Under the pieces are notes generated by a model. That model was given only the letters and a program-made list of their open reading frames with translations. It was not told where the DNA came from and did no database searches. Below, one piece after another: positions 31,177-43,069 of a DNA stretch of 64,000 bases. The stretch lies in NCBI GenBank assembly GCA_946902875.1, contig OX336349.1, positions 15,275,891 to 15,339,890 of the forward strand. The letters are read 5' to 3'. Source of the DNA: Nematopogon swammerdamellus (taxonomy: Eukaryota > Arthropoda > Insecta > Lepidoptera > Adelidae). Numbering within the stretch: the stretch's first letter is position 1; every line of letters begins with the position of its first letter. A program made the translations under genes and the position numbers.

Positions 31177-34100
31177 CTGGGAAAAAAATTATAATGTACT
31201 TACATACATACCCAACTTTTGACAATACAAAATATTATACTACAATTTCTAAACTACAACTATAGCTACCTACTTACATCTAAACGAATTCTATAAGTAC
31301 ATACATACATAATATACATACATTACGTGAAGGGACCGAAGGGAAGCACTGACATGGCGCCTAGTTCACCCGGTGCTATAGGCTGACATTGCGGATGTTG
31401 TAGGTGATGTAGCCAACCGTGTCAGTTTCCATAAAAAAAACATACCTACCACACGCTGTGTCCCGACAATCGGGGTAAGCAGAGTAATCGGTGTTGTGCT
31501 GCAAGTACTGTTGTAAATTACAGCACAACACGTTTAGCAAAGTATTAGGACAAGATAGGATCAAGCAGCAAGTAAAGCACTGCTGCATGATTCGGTGGAA
31601 GGACCGTGCCAAGGTGAGAGGTAGCTATCCTGTCGCCCTTTAGCACGGCATCTTGTTCTTATCCCTTAGTCGCCTATTACGACATGAACGGGGAGAGATG
31701 CAGTAAGGCAATTGTTTTTAAGTATGTACCGACCCACACGGTACATGTCCTATAATAAATTATTAGATTGTATACCTATTATTATCATTGAGTTTTTATA
31801 TAACTTTTCTTTGATTTCACATTGACATACGCTGTTCGTGTTTGTTTCAAAAGGTAGGTACACAAAGGTAATGTAATCCTGTTTTGTTCTTGTTATTGTT
31901 TTGCTTTTTAATGTGCAGTTCGGCCTTAGAGTTCTAAATCTCAACATGTAAACTCAATTTATAACGTGGAATAAATGATTTCACTGCATCGTCTATCCGA
32001 GTTTCTTTCAAGATAGAGAACAAGAATATTAAGCATTCACTGGTGAAAGTAATCACCAGTGCAATAATGAAAAAGGTCAGTGTTCTAGCAAAGTTATCAT
32101 CACTTTGAGAAAAAAAACCAACTTTTAACGTTTTCGACAAACGAGACGGCCAACGGCTAGTGGATGGATCCCCACCGAGCTATATAGTATTTCCCCTTTT
32201 CCGAGGACACCGTGGATTGTACCGGGGGGAACCAATCATACGCTCACTCATTCAAAAACTCGTTCGATTTCAACCAATGCGAAAAAGTAATGTAATGCAC
32301 TCGACACGGCTATTGGTTGAAATCCGCGAGTTTTCGGGTGATTTTCATAGCGTGTCGAGTTGTTCCCGGCAGACCTGCTGATCAGATCGATATGGGTCTG
32401 ATGAAAAAGTCGTGAAATCTACAGTCGGCACTTACAGCAGTTCGGCAGCTTGACGAGGGGGTGGTCTTTGGGCAGAGGTTCAGGAGTGACAACGTCGAGT
32501 CCCGCCGCGTGTATCCTCCCACTCTGCAGCGCTTCCACCAACGCCTCCTGATCCACGATCTCTGTGCGAAACGAAGGAGGCAAAGGGTTAAATGATCTTT
32601 ACGCCAGCACAAACAGAACCAAAGGAAAGCACTGGCGTGGCACCTTATTTCGATACGAACGTGGTGTAGGTAATGGGCTGACATCACTTAGTCAAGAGTC
32701 AGCGTAGTCTCACCATGAGATTCTTTGTATTATTGTTGGTTCTGCTGTACTAAACATTAAAAATCTGTCAAGTGCGAGTTTTACTCGCGCACGGAGGTTT
32801 CCGCATCTATCCGCTATTAATAATATCTGGCTATCTTTTGTCTTTCACCAATGCAATGAGGCTTAGTAATAGGCTTCCGTACGGGATACGGAAACCTAAA
32901 AAGCATGGTCTCTCAAGCCTAACTAAAAATACTCTCGCAATAATGTCAGGACAGACAGCGTACCTCCACGAGCTATATTGACCAGTGTCGCGTTCTTCTT
33001 CATCTTGCTGAAAGCGGTCGCGTTGATCAAGTGCTTGGTTTCTGGGGTGAGAGGACACGCCACTATCACGAAGTCGCTGCTGCTTAGCAACACCTCCAAA
33101 GAGACCAATTCTGCACCCAGGGATTTGGCTGAAATAGGTACGCAAATACTTCAGTTCACGTGAATTATGTTTTTTTTTTATGTAAACCAGCATGGGTGGC
33201 TCTGCCGAGAGACCAATGGTGCAGTCGACAGAGCCAAAATCACCTCTCCTTGCGAAACCACGCTCAGTTAGGTGCCATGTCAGCAGATTTGCGGACTGTT
33301 GCTAGGCTGTCTAGCCCGTTAATACGACGCTTGAAGACACCCAGGTTAAAGGATTCAGGAAATACACTCGCCGGAAGACCGTTCCACACTCTAGCGGTGC
33401 GACAAAGAAACGATTTAGAGAACCGATGGGTTCTCAAAAGCCCAATGTCAACAACAAAAGGGTGCTGAGTCTCTCTGCGACGAGTCATGCGGAGATAGGA
33501 CGGGTCAACGGGTGGGAATAAGGGATGCTAGTTCCACAGAGCAGCGTAATCCACTGTATATGGTAATCGTCTGTGTATATGGTAATCTTAACTACGTCGT
33601 CGTTCAATTTTCGTGTTGGATGAGACTGCAGTATATTCACTAAGTAACTTACAGATATATGGATTTTAACTTAAGAATAAGGATTGTATCTCCAGCTTGA
33701 CCCTGAAGGGTTAGGGTAAACTTATAAAACCTTGTACAGTTTGTAATCTCTAACTAAGCTGTTGCCCCATAGGTAAAACAGTCTTGCTGGTGAGCAAAAC
33801 ATTCCGTCATGTTCTTGTTCTTATTAACTGGATGTACCTTCAGGCTTCTCAGTTCTGCCGCTATAGAGGAAGCGGCCGACGTCGAAGCCCCTTAGTCGTC
33901 GTACGATGGCCTGACCGATACCGCCGAGACCTACGATGCCCACCGTGCTGCCTGCGATGTCCTCTCCAACCATCCACTGTGCGCCCACCTTCCATTCACC
34001 TCTGCAAACAAACCTTTCCTTAGGAACAAACTATCACTCACTCGTACGATGCTCGGACCTACTACCTATTTATTTGGTAGAAGCGTGTGTGCGGACTCCG

Positions 34101-37022
34101 CTGTCACCGCGACATTTTCAGATTTATTGTCTCTTTCAGACTTAGTTCGTCCTCAGTTGCTACCTTTTGTAACAAGGGTATACATTGGTTTACATCTTCT
34201 GGGTGTGTTGCGTGTGCCCAAACAAGAGATTTCAATATATTTTAGGGATTAGCGGACCATAATTCCTCAGAACGTGACTCAAGTTTCTGTCTCTTTGCGA
34301 TAAACCCTGCCAACTCTATCTCATGTACTTTACTTTTCTTTTTACTTTATATAGGTATAAGGTGTTTCGTTAGTCATGTCATTAACTCTCCCGAAGTGAA
34401 TGACATGACTAACGAAACACCTTATATGTATGTATAGTACTTAAAATATTTTTTAAGTTTAAAATGTTAGTCTTTAGACTCATCTCTCACTCAATAGTGC
34501 GTTTGTGACTTACATATAAGTTACAAACTCACTGTTAATTAATCCGTAAAAATAAATATGATTGGAAACGTTATAGTGGTAGGACATAAAAACTTGCCCT
34601 TCAAGCTCCCAGATGCCTTCCTTGAATCTTCTAGCGGCTGCTATCATCAGTCCAAGTGCAATATCTGCAACTGCGGCATCCAGTACTCGAGGCGTGTTCC
34701 CGAGGGGGATCCCGCGCCGGCGGAGCTCAGGAACATCCACCTGGTCCACGCCGGCAGACATAGTCGACACCACCTTCAGTTGGGGACCTGCAGATATATT
34801 CCTCGGAGGTTCCCAAAGCTTTCCACTCCCGTTTAGTAAAGGACTACTTTGTGTACCTTTTTTTGTTTTATGTAATCCGCTATGGGGATCTCGGAAGGTT
34901 TCGACCCCTTTTGAGGACCCATTTAGTCAGAGGGGCCAAAGCAGATGCTCTGACTAGCCAATATCACCTCGTCGAAGGTAGGTGCCATACCGGAGGGAGA
35001 CTTCCCTGGATTGTATATTGTACGAGCGCGCTGCATACACTGTAAGCATGCCCGCCATTTCAGGGTCACAGGCGAGAGATGATCAGAAGCTCGAGTAGAT
35101 TGAACCTCTCAGCGATCTTAATTTATATTTATTTATATTTATTTCAATTTATTCCTCATTTCTATTTTCAAATGTTAGGTAGGTATAAGGTCTTTCAAAA
35201 TTAGTTCATAGTACGCTAAGGGCGGGGGGGTTCTGTATCATATCGGGAGTAATTTGGACCTTGGGCTTTTTTTTATGTATATAAAAAAATAGGTGGTTGA
35301 TTTTTATAGCCTAATCGATTCAGTTTCATAATAGTAACAAAAAAGTCTTCACTGCAATTATGATGTAACACGTGTAAGTTGGTAAAAAAAAATCAAATTC
35401 TTTCTAATCCATACTAATAAAACTAAAATTGTGGTTTCTCACAATTTCTGAAAGAAAGAGATCTATGTGTTGGAAGACTTTTTTGTTCCTGGCATGATAC
35501 TGAAACGATTAAGAAATTTTTTTTTTATTTAAAAAAAAAATTTTGAAAAAAAAAATTTCTTTATTCTTCAAAAGTGATCTATTTCCGATACAGAACCCCC
35601 CCTTAGCGTACTATGAACTAATTTTCAAAGAACTTATATACTAGCTTTTGCTGGCGGCTTCGGTGATGATCGGTTTAAGAGCTGTGGAGGAGCATACATA
35701 CATACAGACAGAAAATATTTCTAAAAATCGACAATTTAGTTTTAGTATGATACTTAGAGTTTACAAAAGCAATATCTCATACAACAAAGTAACTTCCTCC
35801 TTTACAGATTTATTATTTGTATTGATGATGATGATCCTGCTCATACTGCTGACCAGCGCTTAGCCGGAACGTTTGAGTACGAGCTCCGCAACATCCGATT
35901 CGAAAACTAATGACTATTGATTGGACATGCACGCGAACAACCAGTGTCTTAAAGGTGCCCGAACTATACATATTATATATGTAATAGATATGTATTCTAT
36001 ATTTCTCCGGCTAGTCAACCAGTTCCATCCCTGAGGAAGGAATTAAACTAATGTCCATGTGGTCTAAGTGTATCTAATTCCGGGTAAAGGGTTCCTCATT
36101 TAGGCGAGATTTGAATAGATTGCGATTGAAGATTGCAACTGACCATTCCACACAAGCTAGTCCTGCGACACAGGAAGGATTTATTTATGAAATAGGTGTG
36201 CTACAACAGATTATCGTCCTAAGAGTATGTATACTACCTGCTAAGTCCAAGAGGTCCTTGTTGAGCTTATGCTTGGTGCACCAGATCAGGGCGTCCACTC
36301 CTTTTATGTGTTTCACAATTTCGTTCATACTTTCAGAGTCCTCGTCTCCATATGGCGAGACAAAAGCGTTCACCCTGAAATATTTAGTTGTTATACTAAT
36401 GTTGAGTTGATAATAAGACGTACCGAATGTACGGTGCGTTTTAACGAACTGTCCATATTTTTGTTTTCTCTTGTTGTTTTAACGGTTATGTTTTTTTGTT
36501 CTATATTACCTCTACATGATTTTTGCTACTTTGTTATTAATTTCTTACTAAGTACCTAATGTTTATTTCTAAATAATTTTCTTTCTATTTTGTCTACTGT
36601 ATTTTCAAGTAATTGTTTTTGGTTTGTATTTGTTATTTAATTACTCTGTGTTTGTATACTTTATTAGCTTGACAATAAACTAATTTCATTTCAACTCCTA
36701 CGACTTGAGAGTTGCTCAAAGAAAACTAATAAATGTTATATTCGAAATTGTTTGTCCATGTCTCAGACAGACCCCTAACATCACGGCTCATGTCTTCTTA
36801 CAACCAATAACAAGTAACAAACAACTATCATGAATATTAATCTAAATTTGATACCGACCTTTTAATTGAACAAATAAACACTTCATGAGCTGTTTGTTGT
36901 CCGGGGATCACAGTATTTGAAAAAGGACTTACAGAAGCTGTAGGTACTCACTTATTTTTCAAAAGTTCCAGCCCGGCCGCTGGAAACTTCTTGTTCACGA
37001 TAAAAACTCTGCGCAGTGCCAT
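31058..37022 (-). CDS. Grhpr: Glyoxylate/hydroxypyruvate reductase paralog B, whole gene (7 exons)
   Basis: Exons 37022-36952, 36374-36238, 34787-34598, 34001-33838, 33128-32964, 32561-32436 and 31176-31058 total 972 nt and join in phase to give 323 aa. Exons 3 to 6 have exactly the same lengths as in paralog A (190, 164, 165, 126 nt), while exons 1, 2 and 7 differ by whole codons, which shows tandem duplication. Seen: GLGGIG at 157-162, and candidate catalytic Arg241 (NIARGE), Glu270 (VTPEPLP) and His289 (PHMGSAT), so it is probably active. It differs from A mainly in the N-terminal substrate-side segment. Intron 3 appears to begin with GCAAGT, the usual form of a GC donor. Minus-strand AATAAA at 31018-31013, 40 nt past the stop, is the likely poly(A) signal. 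Drosophila also carries several GRHPR-like genes, so multiple copies are not unusual in insects. Confidence 0.92.
31330..31438 (+). repeat. SINE type 1, 3' fragment in Grhpr-B intron 6
   Basis: From gaccgaagggaagcactgac to gtcagtttccataaaaa. Confidence 0.75.
31442..31743 (-). repeat. SINE type 3 in Grhpr-B intron 6
   Basis: Minus strand begins with the type 1/2 head (ccgtgtgggtcggtac; ctgcatctctcccc) but continues with aagatgccgtgctaaag and ends ccccgattgtcggg plus a short tail. Confidence 0.75.
32436..32561 (-). CDS. Grhpr: Grhpr-B exon 6 (catalytic Glu)
   Basis: Acceptor CGCACAG|AG and donor TGCT|GTAAGT. Encodes [14 protein letters not shown] through VKLPNC. Confidence 0.9.
32763..32905 (+). 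repeat. Short copy of the 'aagtgcgagt' repeat in Grhpr-B intron 5
   Basis: Contains caagtgcgagttttactcgc, ggaggtttccgc and, at the right end, cgggatacggaaacctaaaa. It ends about 60 bp from exon 5. Confidence 0.55.
32964..33128 (-). CDS. Grhpr: Grhpr-B exon 5 (catalytic Arg)
   Basis: Acceptor ATTTCAG|CC and donor GGAG|GTACGC. Encodes [14 protein letters not shown] through LVNIARG. The tail of a LINE fragment lies only about 42 bp upstream of this acceptor. Confidence 0.91.
33171..33550 (-). mobile_element. LINE 3' end in Grhpr-B intron 4
   Basis: Minus-strand reading [14 protein letters not shown] then [13 protein letters not shown] is the C-terminus of a Jockey-type LINE protein, followed by a 3' UTR and an A-tail (T-run on plus at 33171). 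Same strand as Grhpr-B, and close to the exon 5 acceptor. Confidence 0.78.
33838..34001 (-). CDS. Grhpr: Grhpr-B exon 4 (GxGxxG)
   Basis: Acceptor TTGCAG|A and donor GAAG|GTACAT. Encodes [20 protein letters not shown] through GRTEKPE with GLGGIG. The frame lacks an internal Met start, so it is found by splice logic rather than as a standalone ORF. Confidence 0.9.
34357..34425. repeat. Perfect 27-bp inverted repeat (69-bp mini-element)
   Basis: Arms 34357-34383 and 34399-34425 (ataaggtgtttcgtta...) are perfect; 15-nt loop. Related to the larger element at 54077-54473. In Grhpr-B intron 3. Confidence 0.85.
34598..34787 (-). CDS. Grhpr: Grhpr-B exon 3
   Basis: Acceptor CTGCAG|GT; encodes [16 protein letters not shown] through KEGIWELE. 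The donor site fixed by the phase is GAAGG|GCAAGT. Confidence 0.88.
34856..35012 (-). repeat. SINE type 4 fragment in Grhpr-B intron 2
   Basis: T-run then sequence matching the type 4 tail (cagaggggccaaagc; taggtgccataccggag). Confidence 0.7.
35188..35635. mobile_element. MITE with ~45-bp terminal inverted repeats
   Basis: Left aattagttcatagtacgcta...gttctgtatc and right gatacagaac...tagcgtactatgaactaatt. No coding capacity; in Grhpr-B intron 2. Confidence 0.8.
36238..36374 (-). CDS. Grhpr: Grhpr-B exon 2
   Basis: Acceptor ATTTCAG|G and donor GCAG|GTAGTA. Encodes [15 protein letters not shown] through KDLLDLA, four codons shorter than in paralog A. Confidence 0.87.
36952..37022 (-). CDS. 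Grhpr: Grhpr-B exon 1
   Basis: ATG at 37022-37020; encodes [20 protein letters not shown] plus LKN; donor AATAA|GTGAGT. Start chosen as the first Met that gives the expected N-terminal strand. Confidence 0.86.
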
Positions 37023-37091
37023 TTCCTAAAAAGACGGGAACTGTTTACTTTTAATTTTCCCCGCCGTTACGAGCTTCATTTTTCGAAACCA

Positions 37092-37373
37092 GACGGAGTT
37101 TACACGCTAGGTTTTTCATCAGTTCAGTCCATCAGTCTGGTTAAACCATGGTGCAGCCAGACTGACCGTTTAATCTACTTTGATGGATGGATGGTTTGGA
37201 ATGATGGACCAGACTGATGGATTTTAAAATATTTTGATACTAGACTGATGGCAGACTGATAGTGCGAATGCATTTTACGTCTGGCGTCAGTCTGGCGTCA
37301 ATCTGGTCGTGCGTGGCGTGACCAAGGTCACGGACGGACTGAACTGATGCCAAACCTAGCGTGTAACCTCCGT
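37092..37373. mobile_element. MITE with ~35-bp terminal inverted repeats
   Basis: Ends ttacacgctaggttt...catcagttcagtcc and its complement ggactgaactgatg...; 282 bp, about 70 bp upstream of the Grhpr-B ATG. Confidence 0.8.
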
Positions 37374-37384
37374 CATCCTTATCC

Positions 37385-37604
37385 TTACCTATAATAAAAT
37401 CCAACGTCTGCTTTCTGTCTGAGTGTGTGTCTGTCTGTCCGCTTATAACTCGAGAACCACTGAACCGATTTTAATAAAACAAAATTCTACGGATAGCTTG
37501 ATTCTTCCCATCAACTATAGGCTACTTACTATCACGCTAAATAGCTTATGAGGTTAGCAGTGAAGTGAAATATGAGAGCGGGCGGAGCCGCGGGCACAGC
37601 TTGT
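37385..37604 (-). mobile_element. RTE-like retroposon fragment
   Basis: Contains ataactcgagaaccactgaa and ends gagccgcgggcacagct; a second copy, interrupted by a SINE, is at 50826-51472. Confidence 0.55.
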
Positions 37605-38492
37605 AGAGTAATAAATAACAAACGTATAAAAGTTTAGCGAAGGAGCGGAAGGAACGTGAGTGTAGATTCAAGCGCCAATTTATTAATTTTAATTTTAATT
37701 AATTAATTAATTTTAAAATTCAAATACAATACTCGGGTAAAAAGTAAGTATGTACCTACCTATTAAGGTTAGGTACCTATAAACGTTTTAGTTATTACAG
37801 CGGCAAAACAAAGTTGTTCGGCGCATTTACTGTTTGACAATTTACCTCGCTCTCTACCTATACTTTTCCATCCAAGTTTCCACATGCACGAAGCAAAATA
37901 TTGTTTTAAAAAATGCTCACCCAAATATCGAAAGGCTAGAAGGCAGGCGACCGACACAGCACGCTTACAGAAGCGGTAGTCACTTATTTTATCTAGAACC
38001 CAGTGCTCACAATGTAGGTAGGTACTTTAGAAGATGAATAAGATAATACCCAAAGAGTTTCGTAATACAAACTATTTGATAATCATCGCTTTATGTACTG
38101 TTCTGTGGTGCAGTGTGCCGCCGCGCTGCCCCGCCCCGGTGGAATGGCATTTACATAACATTACATAAATATTTTGCTTCAAATCAACATTATTATGATA
38201 AGTTCTAGTAGTAAACGAACGTAGGTTCTGTGTATAGATTCATCCGAGTGACTGTTCCGAAATAACTTTGAAGCAGTATAGCCATCTATCGGCTCGTAGT
38301 AACACTGTCTAATAGATAATGTCTTAATGTTTAGTTTCAGTTCAAGAAATGTTACTATTGGACGATAGATGTCACTAACTGTGCAAGAAAATGAAAATAA
38401 TTTCTTTTTCAATAAGTACAAGAATGTTCGCTTGTACAATGCATACCATTGCATCGTCTCTTAAGGCCGTGACAAACGCCAATGACCTTGAG

Positions 38493-38868
38493 CATTCGGG
38501 AATTCTACATAATGTACCATGCGACTGCTAATTTCGCTTCGCACGTTCAAGTCACATTTAGCGTAGTTTGTCGCTATCAGCCTAAAGAGTTGATGGTTCG
38601 GGGTTCGAATCCCACTTTCGTATGTTTTTTTTTTTTGCTTTTTTATTATTTTAATTATTAAAATGATTGTGGCTTATGTAACTGATGCGTGATTCTAATT
38701 TTTTATTTTTTATTATTTTACCTAAATAACATTTTATTGTAATTTCTTCCAAATTATTTTAGTTCATGTACTTACCACTTTTTATAAACCTCTAAATAGA
38801 CTATCGATGAAAACTAAAATAAAAATAGGTAGGTAGGTAATAGGTAGATAGGCATTTAGGTATGTATA
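38493..38868. repeat. Repeat module D, copy 1
   Basis: Nearly identical to 48968-49340 in the same orientation. Contains a tRNA-like segment with B box ggttcgaatccc followed by a run of T, and ends in an aggtaggtaggtaa-type microsatellite. Confidence 0.8.
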
Positions 38869-38906
38869 GTCCAGGAAACGAGGAAATTCCTTGTATGGGC
38901 TCTTCG

Positions 38907-39480
38907 GACTAATTCCTCTGTCGCTGAAACTTTGCAGTGTGATAGAGTAGTGTTTAAAATATACGTTTGACAAATTATCTAGGATTTTTGATGTTTGGAA
39001 GTTAGGTATTAAAATGAATGAATGCCTAAAAATGAAAATCGCTTATAACTGCTGATGAAAAATTGCTCCGTCCGAAATTCCTTCGGTATATGATATTATA
39101 TATTAATAAGAGTATATATTAACATTATCTAGGAAAATTTCGATTTCGAATAGGCAGAAATTTGAAAATATCTATTTTGTATCACAACTTCTTCAGAAAA
39201 ATTGCTCTGTCAATTTTAATTTTTTTATATGTCTTAATTTATTTAAATATATCGCTTTTGACAATTATCTAGGAAATTTTCCATATCGATCACACCTTTA
39301 CAGATTTTCGGCAATAATTCGCTGTGAAAAATTGCTCCGTCCGAAATTCCTTCGGAATATGATATTATATATTAATAAGAGTATACATACAACATTATCT
39401 AGGAAAATTTCGATTTCGAATAGGCAGAAATTTGAAAATACCTATTTTGTATCACAACTTCTTCAGAAAATTGACCATAT
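38907..39480. repeat. Repeat module I, ~269-bp tandem units
   Basis: aattgctccgtccgaaattc recurs at 39061 and 39330. The whole block is inverted relative to 48228-48905. Confidence 0.75.
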
Positions 39481-40377
39481 AAATGCCAAAAGGCACCAAC
39501 CCACAAATTGGTTAAAATGAGTTAAATATACCAATCGAGAGCTAATCAACCCTCTATTTTTTGCAGAAAAGACCCAGGCAGGCTACTTGGTATATACTAA
39601 TAGGTTTCTACACATTCGTCCGCCCAATTGAGGTATATCGCAACAGCAGAAAAGAATTATGCTACTTGGTACTAGCTAACTGGTCAGATTTTTTTTTTGC
39701 GTAAAAGATCCAAGCGAGATGGACTTTTTTGTTTTTAATGAAGTACGCTAAAAGTATTTATCAAAACAGAGCCAAGATATCTGGTACTTTTTGGCATTAT
39801 ATAATAAAAACAAACTGTATATCGCAAAGTGGAACCAATTTATGTGGTTCTTTTTGGCATTTATAATAAAAACAAACGGTATATTGCAAAAATGGAATCA
39901 ATTTATGTGGTTGGTTTGCCTTTGGGGACCTATAGTGAGTCTTATTTCATTGGAAATAAGAGTTCTTTTTCTAAAAATAAAATCAAACATGTCTACGTTC
40001 TATGAAACAGAACGCCTAATAATAAATAAGTTAAGTTCAGTTCACTACCGCGACGAATGTGTCAGTTCACGACCGCGAAGTAAAGTAAATTGCTGTTTTC
40101 GACGTGGCTCAATGTACCTACTACGTAGTGATCGCGACATATCGTCAGAGTGTAGTTCGACGTCGTCGTCCAAGCAGGTGCCTACGCCGCGCCGCCTAAC
40201 GTAACCATTGAAGATAGAATAGAATAGAATATTTATTTGTATAACATATACAAGTCACAAACTAACATTCACACATTTTAAAATTTTTCTATTTAGAAAA
40301 TAAAATAATATGAAACATAATAAATGAATCCTATTAAAATTAAAATTATTAATAATAGAAATCCGATATAAAAGTCA
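39481..40377. other. Unassigned sequence left of the LINE
   Basis: A ~60-bp duplication at about 39800-39930 (aaaacaaac(t/g)gtata; aatttatgtggtt). The open frame at 39791-40204 is biased by this repeat and is not considered a gene. tagaatagaatatttattt at 40220-40238 looks like an antisense retroposon tail. Confidence 0.4.
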
Positions 40378-42276
40378 CACGTGCCTCCTGGGTGGTGCCA
40401 AATGAACAGCAATCAGCGTGTGGGAGATCTTCGGATCGGCTGGGTTCGCCACCACACCCCGGGAGAAACAATTACACCGGCATAACAGTTCGCTGTGTTC
40501 CGGTGTACTTCCCGGGGACCCAGTAGCAGGTGGGGTTGGCTGTGGTGAGGAGTAGGCCAGTGATCCCGACGCGGATTCGCTGTTCAGAGGTGACGCATCG
40601 ACACGGTTGACAGGGAGATCCGGTTAAACGGTTATTCCGCTGGCCGCCCGCCGGGTAGTACAGGAGCCCAATCGCGTCTAACCAACGCGAGAGGCTGCCC
40701 CGGTCAACGGCGCATAATCCCGGAGTGGTCCGTCGTGCCGGTTGGTGACCGGAGTAGGGGTTCCGGCGGCCACTTCCGGGGGGGACCGGGGGCCTTTCCG
40801 TCTTCCGTGTCGGCGCAACACTAACCTGAGTAGTAAGCGATGAAGCTAGGGTCCACGCTTTGCCCGTGAATCACCACAGCCACCCTTTCATGCTCTTTCC
40901 CTCCCTCTTACAAAAATCATGGCAGCGAAAAAAAAGGAAAAAAAGGTTCAATCAGCGGTGCACACCCTTACACCACTATTTAGCGTTGACTCGACCAACG
41001 TGCGGGGGTTGCATACCAATTTGAATGCCGTCCATCACCACCTGGAGACGAAGAAGCCGGCCTTGCTTTTCCTGACGGAATCACAAATATATCGACCTGC
41101 ACTACCCCGGCTACACCCTGGAAGAAGCCTTCCGGTCGCGAGCCGGGGTTTGCTTGTTTGTCAGGGCAGATATTTGCTGTCGTCGCCTGCGCTGCCTTGA
41201 GGACTCCGAGCTATCAGTACTTTGGGTCCACGAGGATCTGGGAACGGTCTCGCGGGTGTACGCCTGTCTGTACAGGTCGCACTCTGGTGATGCAGAGACA
41301 GCTCGGTTATTTTAGTACCTGAGTGGAGCGGCAGACAAAGTCCAAGAGCGGTTCCCTACCGCGGATTTGGTTCTTCTTGGAGACTTCAATGCCCATCACG
41401 AGGCATGGCTAGGCTCCAGGAGAACTGACTTTGCGGGGAGAGCCGCCTACGACTTCGCCCTGACGCATGACCTGTCTCAACTCACCAACCAACCAGCCCA
41501 CCAGGCTGCCAGATATAGACGGTCATGAACCCTCTCTGCTGGATCTTCTGCTGACAACGAACCCCACTGGATATAAGGTCGCAGTGAGAGCCCCGCTGGG
41601 TTCCTCTGATCATTGTTTAGTGTGGTCCACGGTGCCATCTTCGCCTCCTCAGTCCCGTACTGGAGGAACGCGTCGAATTTGGCACTACGCGTCAGCAGAT
41701 TGGGATGGGATGCGAGAACACTTCGCATCCTACCCTTGGAGAGAGATCTGCTTCAGTTCGGGCGATCCGTCGCAATGCGCTAATACCGTTGCCGAGGTGG
41801 TTCTGGGGGCAATGGAATGGTTTATTCGCAGCGCCTCTGTCTACCTCGGTGGTAAAAGCCAACCATGGTACAGCCGCGACTGTGCTGATGCTGTCGCAGC
41901 TAAATGCGCAGCTTATCGGGCATGGTCGCGCGCTCGTGCCGGACGTGATCCGAACGCATCCTAACTGAAGAAGGAATACAACCGCCTCTCCAGATCCTGC
42001 AAAAAGGTTATTGCCAGGGCCAAATTTGACCACATCGGCAGAATCGGCGATAGACTGAACCAGCACCCAACTGGGAGCCGTGAGTTCTGGTCTCTCGCTA
42101 AATATGTCGAGTCAAATTTCTGCCGCTCCTCTCTTCCACCTCTGCAGTGTCCTGGAGGCTCACTTGTCCACTCCGCAAAGAAGAAAGCCGACTTACTGGT
42201 ATCTCTCTTTGCGGGGAACTCCAACCTGGACGATGGGGGTGCCACTCCCCCATCCATACCTAGGTGTGAGAACTCC

Positions 42277-42756
42277 ATGTCGGAAGTGCAGTTTCGACAA
42301 CGGACTGTACGGGCGGAACTTCTCTCCCTAGACGTCAGGAAGGCGAGTGGGCCGGATAGGATTCCTGCATTGGTGTTAAAAAGGTGTGCTCCCGAGCTGG
42401 CCCCAGTGCTGACGCGCCTATTCCGTCTCTCCTACTCCAATTGCCGTGTGCCGGCGGCCTGGAAATCTGCGTTTTTGCAAGCGGTCCCTAAAAAGGGTGA
42501 CCGCTCAAACCCGTCAAACTACCGACCTATAGCGATTACCTCCCTTTTCTGTAAGGTGATGGAGCGCATTATCAATACGCAGCTCATGAAGTACCTGGAG
42601 ACGAATGACCTCATCAGCGATCGGCAATACGGCTTCCGGCCAAAACGATCTGCTGGTGATCTCCTAGCGTACGTCACTCACCTTTGGGGGGAATCGCTTG
42701 ACGGTCATGGTGAATTGATGCTACCTATTTTAATTTTGAATATTAATTTATTTTAA
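42277..42756 (+). pseudogene. APE LINE RT, N-terminal blocks
   Basis: Frame with SEVQFRQRTVRAELLSLD, ASGPDRIP, AVPKKGDRSNPSNYRPIAIT and QYGFRPKRSAGD; interrupted at about 42717 by inserted AT-rich sequence. Confidence 0.75.
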
Positions 42757-43069
42757 TTTTATTTTTATTTTATATTTTTTTATATTGACATAATTGAATT
42801 TTTAACCTTTAACAATTCTATTGATGCGAAGTATTTTAATTTAGCTCTAGTTTTAATTGCCTTTCATGCACAAAACAGTTTTTTTTTCTCTGTATTCTTA
42901 TAATTTTTAGTTATGTACCTATATTATTGCTAATTATTAGTCCCTTACCATGGCTAGACCCAGACAGTTTCAATTGTAAATTTGGTAAACTAAAATGTGA
43001 CGAACTCAAGTGTACCGATGGTACCTAAGATGGAAATGAATAAATGAAAAATGAAATGAAAAATACTTG
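42717..43069 (+). mobile_element. AT-rich insertion inside the LINE
   Basis: About 350 bp with no coding capacity that ends in repeated aatgaaatgaaa-like units, like the tail of a short retroposon. No clear target duplication was seen. Confidence 0.5.

Noticed and set aside
38570..38640. tRNA gene with anticodon-like loop
   Set aside because: B box and T-run are present, but acceptor ends do not pair and the whole module is a dispersed repeat.
39791..40204. 137-codon plus-strand frame
   Set aside because: Built on a local duplication and AT-rich sequence; no homology recognised and no splice context.
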